A stretch of DNA of 64,000 nucleotides from NCBI GenBank assembly GCA_021732415.1, contig JAKFVC010000091.1:1-64000 (forward strand). The letters run 5' to 3'. The stretch's first letter is position 1, and the number at the start of each line of letters is the position of its first letter. Shown here piece by piece: positions 19,701 through 25,793 of this stretch. The notes beneath the pieces are model-generated. The model saw nothing but the letters and a program-made list of their open reading frames with translations. It did no database searches and was not told the origin of the DNA. Both the position numbers and the translations under genes were made by a program. The stretch is from Planctomycetaceae bacterium (GTDB lineage: Bacteria; Planctomycetota; Planctomycetia; Planctomycetales; Planctomycetaceae).

Positions 19701-20323
19701 GCATAGACGAGTGCCAGACCGTACTGGTCGCTATGGCGGTTCGGTTTGCCTTCAAACAGTTCCGGCGGCGAATAGGTGGGAGTCAGTCCGCCCACCATCG
19801 AGGCCGAACGTTCATATAAGTTCTTAACGAGACCAAAGTCGCCCAGCTTGGCGCGGCCGCTGAGCAGCAGGATGTTCTCGGGCTTCACGTCAAGATGTTG
19901 CAGCGAGTAACTCTCATAAAGATAGTCAAGAGCCTCGGCGGTATCGCTGACGTAACGCAGGAGTTCCACCTGCGGAATGCCCACCGACTGGGCCTGACGC
20001 AGTTGTGCGAAGCGATCTTTCAGGCTGCCGTCGGCCAATTCGGTAACGATGACCAGATTGCCTTCGCACATCTCGATGCGTTCGATCGACAGCAGCAACG
20101 GATGTCGAACATCCTTAATGCGAGCCAGTGCACGCAGTTCCGTCTCCGCCTGAGTGGGGTCGGCGTCGCCATAAATAATCTTGACCGCCTTGGGGATCCC
20201 TCCCGGCGCAATCGTCTTCCAGACCTCACCGTATCCCCCGCGACCGAGGAGTTCGGTGGTCTTGTAGCCCGCGATCGGTTCTTGCCGATCAAATGAATGC
20301 TTGCCCGATGATCCCGCAACCAT
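16784..20323 (-). CDS. Ser/Thr protein kinase fused to a tubulin/FtsZ-like domain
   Basis: 1179 residues. An N-terminal Hanks-type kinase (about 20-272) has the glycine loop LGRGGYGEV, the lysine in AVK (K47), the catalytic loop HLDVKPEN (D145; Leu replaces the HRD Arg), DFG (162-164) and SPPE. A Pro/Thr-rich linker (275-350), itself a likely phosphorylation target, leads to a GTPase-like domain. That domain starts ILIGVGGLGVEVLTRL (355-370) and carries the tubulin signature GGGTGSG (498-504), as in the Tubulin_2/FtsZ-like families. The last 500 residues are mostly helical with no clear membrane helix. It is the third gene of a tight operon, 19 bases after the AAA+ gene. No phosphatase is adjacent. 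Confidence 0.93.
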   Translation of the reverse strand: MVAGSSGKHSFDRQEPIAGYKTTELLGRGGYGEVWKTIAPGGIPKAVKIIYGDADPTQAETELRALARIKDVRHPLLLSIERIEMCEGNLVIVTELADGSLKDRFAQLRQAQSVGIPQVELLRYVSDTAEALDYLYESYSLQHLDVKPENILLLSGRAKLGDFGLVKNLYERSASMVGGLTPTYSPPELFEGKPNRHSDQYGLALVYAHMLTGVLPFPGGSTAQIAAAHLHGVPDLSALPRAQRPVIARALSKDPSLRFGSCMDLVTALREAIRGEESGSDRPAAVSGHMTPTPIPRPSAIPRAPQSNTPQVRTATTTDTINSKAPPVAGNTAGKQPSRTPPAESNAGTGTDPTILIGVGGLGVEVLTRLVNRLNDRFGPASQWPPVEIIVLDSNTRSLSSRFREEDLDRVHVVPIPIKPADAYGSQTAAVLKWLGRRWFYNIPRDLTTNGYRPLGRLALVSNGPRVRTALANAISKAASQGAADGRAPRVTLIGSVGGGTGSGAIPDLTYAIRSELKRQELPHERMQGVLLHATPRSHSERDKSRANAYALMRELHHYSAPGSHYPGEPLLGAVPFHGDNAAFGETLMFQLGEGLGQTEWELAAEQMAEFLYAANFTAANDLLRRPASAGAEGLQAIPLHAHRAQVTALGAGGSTTIAEATRVASDDVIGFWREGRKAPAPHTTSVNVKTLKLSALTSNTGDAVTAATAVGVRQQFVQSQLDVEHIRSDAAEVIRLESGASVEDFVVNLVDQALGVTKESEQGAVRAGIVLDLLDRCLQSDFHEGLDNLGDDQLFMQVADRLTARTRPRINKLFAWVQGIIDAPDLRLDGARRSAMAIQHELQTLYDDAIKLAVAQMDQAHEVGELARSEGFHRPERRGLVAWIRGQSPDDKLRDILRTYANFRLNEFLLRVTAKIVRIVDAEVTTLIEQLDRLSRDLTRLSNLTPAPTPADPGAEGDLSESATIVLAYRNMLREQLELRRFEIAQQIDTHTERQLVAQGRELRKLLDPVVDLQPVLWLPLLQSSRLNVLECVQDINRKLLGACRTGSQSSSMNKVVELLRSRLTASQADNNQITAQCLVIPAGTEASVLRGLSPHTTIVEGPLTDLTLCTIENSVPLSQLAAEVTGGVPMYKELGSRLQSRVDIEWRDLDEAAPMAWSQSTEEPAPDEIVPTVPLKF

Positions 20324-20342
20324 AGTCGACGTCCAGGTCCAG

Positions 20343-21701
20343 TCAATTGTGTTGAGTTTTCAGAACCATAGCGAAGTAGCTGTGGACCACGATGTCGCAA
20401 TACTCAGGCAGTAACTCGACCGGCTTATTGTTATAACGGCAGTAGTTGCTGATCTGAGTGAGCAAATCGCGCGGATGGCAGCGCCGCTTCGCCCGCTTAC
20501 AAGGCCGATAGTGTTCTTCCAGTAAATAGTTCACTACGTCTTTGCGATATTCGCAGCCGAAGCGCTCACAATACATGCGGAACAAATGGTGAAACTCTTC
20601 GTCGGTCGGATCTTTGGCATGAATCTTGTAAGGAATGCGTCGCAGGAAGGCCTCGTCGACCAGATCTTCCGGTTCGAGATTCGTTGAGAAAATCACGATC
20701 TGTTCGAATGGAACCTGGATCTTTTTGCCGGTCGGCAACGTCAGATAGTCGTGGCGTGATTCGAGGGGCACGATCCAGCGATTGAGCAGATCGGCGGGGG
20801 CGATGCGCTGGCGGCCGAAGTCGTCAACCAGCAGGCAACCGCAGTTGCTTTTCATCTGCAGGGGGGCCTCGCAGACGTTGGATTCGCGATGATGTCGCAG
20901 TTCCAGATTATCGAGTGTCAATTCACCACCCACGATGACCGTCGGGCGGATGATCTGAATCCAGCGGCGATCGATGCTGGAGGTCAGGAATTGCTCATCA
21001 CCGGATTGTTCGACTTTGCGGTGAAATTGCGTGTCGTAAAACTTAATGATCTGATCGCCGGCGATAATTGCGTGCGGGACCCAGATGCACTGTCCGAAGC
21101 AGAGCGTGAGCTGTCGGGCGAGCGTTGATTTGCCGTTGCCGGGGGCTCCGTATAAGAACAGGCCGCCGCTGGAGGTGATTGCCGGGCCGAGGCTCTCAAA
21201 TAATTGGGGATCAACCGAGATTCCCGCGCAGGCCTTCGTCAATCGGGCCCGGTCGGGTTTTTCGTGGGCGATCGATTGTGCGTCGACTGACAGAACGTAT
21301 TCGGCGAGCGGAATGGGTGCGGGACCGACATAGGCGCACTCGCGCAATAGCTTTTGCGCCTTGGTGATTCCCAGTTCGGTTAACCCATAGACGAAATCGT
21401 TGAGTCTCGCCGTTGTCTTGTGTTCGACAACTTTTCGCGTCCGGAGCGTATCGAGAATCTTGCTGACGATGCCAAACGGCAGCGCCACTTCCTTGGCCAG
21501 AATGCGACCGGTCACACTGCCGTAAACGGCCAGTTGCTTGCAGATCAGTGACTCGATGAGTGTTTCATTCAGGCCGGATTGCTCGAGAGACGAGGGCTCG
21601 ACCGGACAGAACGAATCCTCGGTGAGGAGTTCGCGCAGCAGGTGCGGATCGATCGAAGCTTGTTCGGAGGCGGCGAGCATGGCACGAAGTTCCGGTTTCA
21701 C
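20343..21701 (-). CDS. AAA+ ATPase with N-terminal winged-helix-like domain
   Basis: 452 residues. The first 125 contain a helical segment and a winged-helix-like region (LIESLICKQL through DTLRTRKVVEHK, then YGLTELG). The ATPase core has Walker A GAPGNGKST (185-193), Walker B CLLVDDFG (289-296), a sensor-1-like IFSTNLE and an arginine pair in FLRRIPYK. The basic, Cys-containing C-terminal segment (RPCKRAKRRCHP) may bind nucleic acid or partners. The start is a GTG 12 bases after the stop of the FHA-EAL gene; an ATG seven codons later is possible. It lies between the FHA-EAL and kinase-tubulin genes and so probably works with them. I do not recognise a named family. Confidence 0.88.
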   Translation of the reverse strand: MKPELRAMLAASEQASIDPHLLRELLTEDSFCPVEPSSLEQSGLNETLIESLICKQLAVYGSVTGRILAKEVALPFGIVSKILDTLRTRKVVEHKTTARLNDFVYGLTELGITKAQKLLRECAYVGPAPIPLAEYVLSVDAQSIAHEKPDRARLTKACAGISVDPQLFESLGPAITSSGGLFLYGAPGNGKSTLARQLTLCFGQCIWVPHAIIAGDQIIKFYDTQFHRKVEQSGDEQFLTSSIDRRWIQIIRPTVIVGGELTLDNLELRHHRESNVCEAPLQMKSNCGCLLVDDFGRQRIAPADLLNRWIVPLESRHDYLTLPTGKKIQVPFEQIVIFSTNLEPEDLVDEAFLRRIPYKIHAKDPTDEEFHHLFRMYCERFGCEYRKDVVNYLLEEHYRPCKRAKRRCHPRDLLTQISNYCRYNNKPVELLPEYCDIVVHSYFAMVLKTQHN

Positions 21702-21713
21702 ACGACTGTCCGC

Positions 21714-22937
21714 TTAGTGGACATCGCTCTGACGACTATTGGATGACGGGGATGGTGCGATCGCGGAATCCAAGGCACCAAAGGTCTCGGTGTCTTTCAA
21801 ATGGGCACGAGCGCGTTCGAACCGTGCTTGTTCCACATAATGGGCCGCTGGCAACGGTTTGCCATGCAAATAGCCTTGAGACAGGATGAAGCCCGCCTCG
21901 CGACACGCCTGGGCTTCGGCAACACTTTCGACACATTCGGCGAGCGGTACAATGCCCACTTCGAGAATCATCTGGACCAGCATGGCTACGACCCGTCTTC
22001 GTGCTGCATCAGCGGTGTGGAGATCGTGAATCATGCAGCGGTCGAATTTGACATAATGCGGATGGACGGCCGCCAGTTCGGCGATGCGGGCCTGGCCGGC
22101 TCCAAAATCGTCAAACGCCAAGCTGATGTCGAACTGCTCCAAGCCTTTACGCAGGGCGATCATATCCCCCAGGTTCGTCATCGCGCCTTCGTGCATTTCG
22201 ATCGTAATCGGCTGTTGGGGCGCGATCCGGCGGAGCTCCTCGCACGAGAGTAACAATGTCCCGGTGTCGAGTTCGGCGGGATGTGTATTCAGGAAGAGAT
22301 GCGGAACATCGGCGAGCTGGTAACTGTCCTCGACGGCGACTCGACGCAGGTGTTCGCTGAGTTTCGCACTCAGACCAAGCTGAGCGGCTGCTGAGAACAT
22401 GAAGTTGGGTGTCTCGAGTCCGATCAAGCGGCTGCGTGCCAGGACTTCATAAGCGATGACTTTTCCGCTGTTCAGGTCGATGATGGGTTGATAGTGCGGG
22501 ATGATCGCCTTGCCAGTCAGCAGTTGATCGAACTGCACGATGGCCAGAGCCTGGTCGCACGTATCCTTCTGTCGCGTATGAGACAGGCTTCCGCCTAGAC
22601 TGCGGGACAGGCGAAAGGGAATATCTGCAAATTGAACGAGATCATTGTCGTGCAGCTCCGTCGCGCCGCTCAGGCGGTCGCCATTCACGAAGGTGCCGTT
22701 GGTGCTGCCCAAATCACGGAGACAGAGGTTGGTCCCTTCCTGGAAGAATTCCGCATGCAGCCCCGACACCGTGTTCCCGGGAAGCATCAGCGACAAGCCC
22801 GGCTTGCGGCCCACCTGAAATGGCAGCGGATTGAGGATGAAGTACCGCGGTTCATCTCCGCCCGTGGGGCGGCCAGATAGGACCCAATCGTCCAGCGAGG
22901 TGGTCGCGGCGTAGTTCGGATTGTCTTTCGTCAGCAT
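21714..22937 (-). CDS. FHA domain fused to EAL-type c-di-GMP phosphodiesterase
   Basis: 407 residues. An FHA domain (about 32-120) shows the phosphothreonine pocket: VGRK, SGLH and GSTNGTFVNG. An EAL domain (about 140-385) follows. Its motif reads EVL rather than EAL, but the other catalytic positions are there: the Asn in LNTHP, Glu in ITIEMHE, the metal pair in AFDDFGAG, Lys in VKFDR, Glu in AECVE and Gln in SQGYLHGKP. It is probably an active or weakly active c-di-GMP hydrolase whose FHA domain docks a phosphorylated partner. First gene of the operon that encodes the kinase, which suggests the kinase phosphorylates its binding partner. GAGG seven to eight bases before the ATG supports the start. 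Confidence 0.93.
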   Translation of the reverse strand: MLTKDNPNYAATTSLDDWVLSGRPTGGDEPRYFILNPLPFQVGRKPGLSLMLPGNTVSGLHAEFFQEGTNLCLRDLGSTNGTFVNGDRLSGATELHDNDLVQFADIPFRLSRSLGGSLSHTRQKDTCDQALAIVQFDQLLTGKAIIPHYQPIIDLNSGKVIAYEVLARSRLIGLETPNFMFSAAAQLGLSAKLSEHLRRVAVEDSYQLADVPHLFLNTHPAELDTGTLLLSCEELRRIAPQQPITIEMHEGAMTNLGDMIALRKGLEQFDISLAFDDFGAGQARIAELAAVHPHYVKFDRCMIHDLHTADAARRRVVAMLVQMILEVGIVPLAECVESVAEAQACREAGFILSQGYLHGKPLPAAHYVEQARFERARAHLKDTETFGALDSAIAPSPSSNSRQSDVH

Positions 22938-23588
22938 TACTTGGCCTCGATCCCCGAGCGATAGTTTGGGCGCACTTGCTTCGCGCTGCTTGAAACATGT
23001 CTCGAAATCACCAATGCGTCAAATTCGGCCGTATCGGAAAAGGTCAACTCCGATGTCTTGAAGTCGTGAAAGGCAAGTTTTGACGACAACGTCTGGTTGC
23101 GCGATGGGATGGGAGACGCCGTTTGTGCGGAAAGCACCGGTCTTCGAAATGATCAGACGATGTTTCAGACCGAATGTACAGTAATTATAGGTGGAGGGAT
23201 ATGACTTCGTATTAGGAATACGCGGGTGGATCTGATGGAAATGTATTGAGCGCCGAAGGCGTTCGCCTCGGCAACGCATCTTCGGCATAATCGGAATTGC
23301 CGGTAGATTGACCCGCGGAGGCCCGCCGAATCGGATTGATAGAAGATGTGAGCCGATTGCCCTCTTCAGCACCAAAGGTGCGCACTAGGCCAACCCAGGG
23401 CAACGCCCTGGGTAGAAAGGCAAACGACATTCAAAGCCCTGAAGGGGCGCACCAGGCCGGAAATTCGGTCGACTAGCGCGCCCCTTCAGGGCTTAACTGC
23501 ATCCACCGGTCTCCACCCAGGGCGTTGCCCTGGGCTGGCTTAGTGCGCACCTTTGGTGCTGAAGACAAATGTCGACTTTGGCTGCATC
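22938..23588. other. Intergenic region upstream of the FHA-EAL operon
   Basis: 651 bases between the operon and thpR. The 300 bases next to the operon should hold its promoter, but no motif stands out. A 200-base palindrome fills 23364-23564. I see no gene. Confidence 0.6.
23364..23564. repeat. 200-base imperfect palindrome
   Basis: Outer arms CTTCAGCACCAAAGGTGCGC and GCGCACCTTTGGTGCTGAAG are perfect complements. The next layer is ACCCAGGGCAACGCCCTGGG against CCCAGGGCGTTGCCCTGGG. The centre pairs AAGCCCTGAAGGGGCGC with GCGCCCCTTCAGGGCTT. A strong cruciform is possible. It lies between two minus-strand genes. Confidence 0.85.
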
Positions 23589-24125
23589 TTACCCGTGGAG
23601 CGCCACTGTCTGCTCACAGTGATAGACCGGTCCGTCGGTGGTCAACTCGCTTGAATAGAGATGAAAATCCGTGATCGCGAGCGGTGCCAGTGAGAGGTGT
23701 TCGTTTCGCCGGAGAAATTCGTCAACGACGCGGTGTGGGGCTTTGGGCGTACACCGGGCGAGAGTGATATGAGGTGAATAGGGTCGCGATTCGGTGGGTA
23801 ATCCTGTAGCGCGAAGCACATCCGCGATTCCGGTGTGTAGCTCGGTCAGGGCGGGATTCGCCTTGATGCCTGCCCACAGCACCGACGGGAGGCCGCGTGG
23901 TGGAAACTGTCCGACCCCTTGAACTTGCAGTGTGAAGGCATGCACTTGGATCTTGGTCAGGGCGATCGCCAAGGGCGCCGGATCCGATTCACCAATGAAA
24001 TGTAAGGTGACGTGCATTTGGCCGGATGTGGTCAAACGCAGTCCCGGGACCGGACGCGGTTGGATTTGCGCCAGGGCAGCGAGAGTGTCTGGCGGAAGAT
24101 CGATTGCGATGAACAATCTGGCCAT
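23589..24125 (-). CDS. thpR: RNA 2',3'-cyclic phosphodiesterase (ThpR/LigT family)
   Basis: 178 residues, the normal size. The two signature HxT motifs are present: HVTL (H38) and HITL (H119), separated as in the 2H phosphoesterase fold. The enzyme opens 2',3'-cyclic phosphates at RNA ends to 2'-phosphates; it was first described as a 2'-5' RNA ligase. The N-terminus MARLFIAIDLP is typical. It is cytosolic and appears to be a single gene. The start ATG lies a short way from a GTGGG-rich gap separating it from the lactonase. Confidence 0.93.
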   Translation of the reverse strand: MARLFIAIDLPPDTLAALAQIQPRPVPGLRLTTSGQMHVTLHFIGESDPAPLAIALTKIQVHAFTLQVQGVGQFPPRGLPSVLWAGIKANPALTELHTGIADVLRATGLPTESRPYSPHITLARCTPKAPHRVVDEFLRRNEHLSLAPLAITDFHLYSSELTTDGPVYHCEQTVALHG

Positions 24126-24207
24126 CTGGCATCAACGTCCGTGGGCCTTGCGCATAATTATCTACACACATTTTTGTTCAACAAACGCTGAATAAATGGA
24201 GAAAACT

Positions 24208-24243
24208 GCTCCCCTCTCCCCGGAGTACCAGGGCGAGGGGAGC
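24208..24243. repeat. Short inverted repeat (CTCCCCT/AGGGGAG family), copy 2
   Basis: GCTCCCCT (24208-24215) pairs with AGGGGAGC (24236-24243). It resembles the hairpin at 12-40 and lies between two minus-strand genes. Confidence 0.6.
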
Positions 24244-24340
24244 CAAAATCCATCGTATTTTCCAGCGATGTCTTCGGTCTCTTCACTTGGGCAGATACCA
24301 GTGGGCATGGCGGAACGTAGACCCGACCCCTGCTGTCCGT

Positions 24341-25483
24341 TTAGCGAATCCGGATGCACGAGGGGCTGGGTATCGAAATTGGCTCGCCCAGTTTTGTCAG
24401 GCCGCCGCTTTGCTGATTAATCTTAAAGACCGCGACGTTGTTGCTGGGCATGTTAGCGCAGAGCAGCAGTTCGCCGTTGGGAGTAATGACGAGATTCTGC
24501 GGGCCCTTGCCCAGGCTCGATTCAATCCCCAGCGTCGCGAGTTTGCCTTCTTCGTCAATACTGTAAATGACGATGCTGTCGTGGCCGCGGTTTGTGCCGT
24601 ACAGGAATTTCCCGTTGGGAGTGATCTTCAAGTCGGCACAGTAGGTTTTGCCGACGAAATCTTCGGGAATCGTGGTAATGTTCTGCTGCTCAAGCAACGT
24701 GCCCTCGGCCTTGTCGTAGTTGAACATCGTGACGGAATTCTTCAATTCATTGATGACGTAGACGTACTTCCCGTTGGGGTGAAAAGTGAGATGCCGCGGG
24801 CCGTTTCCCAAGCGGGTTGTGACGAACGGCGGAGTCGTGGGAGTGAGTTTCGCCGTGGCGGGATCCAACTGATAACGAATCACCTGATCGAGTCCCAAGT
24901 CGGCCGCGAAGGCGAAGCGATTATCGGGGCTCACCACGATGCAGTGAGCGTGAGAGACGATCTTTTTGTCGGCATCTGCAGCGGGTTTGTGCTGAATGAA
25001 CGATGCGGCCTCACCGAGTGATCCATCGTCCTTCGCGGGAAGTGACGCGACGCTACCTGACGAATAGTTGGAGACCATGACCGACTTACCGGTCGCGTCG
25101 ACTTCCAAATAGCAGGCGGCAGTGCCCATCGCGGATTGCCGATTCAGCAGTTTGAGTTTTCCAGTCCCATCGGTGATTTCGTAAGCGGCGATCTGTTCGT
25201 TGTCTTTACCACCGAACTGGCCCGGGGCATAAATCGAATACAAGTACTTGCGGTTCGGGGAGATCGCCATGAAGAAGGGGTGTTCGATGCCGGGGGTGCG
25301 GTGCGCCAGTTTCATCTCGCCGGTTTGGGTGTTGAGCTGATAGGCGTGAATCGCTCCCTCTTCACCTTTGGCGAAGGCCGAGATGAACACGAGCAACTCG
25401 TTGGCGGAGACGGTTTGTGGGGCGCTCATGAATACCATTCCGATCACCAGGGGAAGGAAACCGCGTGCGAAGTGGCGTGTCAT
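24341..25483 (-). CDS. Exported lactonase-family seven-bladed propeller
   Basis: 380 residues. The ATG at 25483 gives a clean signal peptide (MTRHFARGFLPLVIGMVFMS, then APQTVSANE); the longer open frame is not protein-like. The mature part repeats the pattern of the 6-phosphogluconolactonase-like propeller (PF10282): GIEHPFFMAISPNRKYLYS, YLEVDATGKSVMVSNY, HCIVVSPDNRFAFAADLG, GPRHLTFHPNGKYVYVINE and PQNLVITPNGELLLCAN. Exported members in planctomycetes have no proven substrate, so sugar-lactone hydrolysis is only possible. It is divergent from the DUF1592 cytochrome gene. Confidence 0.9.
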   Translation of the reverse strand: MTRHFARGFLPLVIGMVFMSAPQTVSANELLVFISAFAKGEEGAIHAYQLNTQTGEMKLAHRTPGIEHPFFMAISPNRKYLYSIYAPGQFGGKDNEQIAAYEITDGTGKLKLLNRQSAMGTAACYLEVDATGKSVMVSNYSSGSVASLPAKDDGSLGEAASFIQHKPAADADKKIVSHAHCIVVSPDNRFAFAADLGLDQVIRYQLDPATAKLTPTTPPFVTTRLGNGPRHLTFHPNGKYVYVINELKNSVTMFNYDKAEGTLLEQQNITTIPEDFVGKTYCADLKITPNGKFLYGTNRGHDSIVIYSIDEEGKLATLGIESSLGKGPQNLVITPNGELLLCANMPSNNVAVFKINQQSGGLTKLGEPISIPSPSCIRIR

Positions 25484-25793
25484 GGTGGTCTCGCTGTGAG
25501 GACATGGGGTTGGTGGAATTGAGGTGGATTCTAATCGACGATGCGCGGTGACTCTACCGGGACGGAGAATAAACTGGTTTCGACGAATCGCTGACGCTGG
25601 CAGCATCGGCCGCGGGGCCGGAATTCGCATCAGAGATTGTTTACGGTTCGATTGTCCGATATCCTATAGGGACACCGTGAGTTTCCGTGACTGTGACCGC
25701 TGGCGCGCCCGCCGCAAGATCACTGCTGCCGCTCAGGATTGTTTGTCCCGCCGTCTTTCAAGAACCTCGATCCCGCCTGGTGGAGTCCCGCGT
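25484..25793. other. Divergent promoter region
   Basis: 310 bases between the lactonase and DUF1592 genes. It includes GACGCTGGCAGC near 25588, which resembles the palindrome at 37290. A CGGCCGCGGGGCCGG sequence follows. No promoter can be defined with confidence. Confidence 0.45.

Noticed and set aside
24341-25630. 49-residue extension of the lactonase-like protein
   Set aside because: It would put a Pro- and Arg-rich stretch before the clean signal peptide that begins at 25483.
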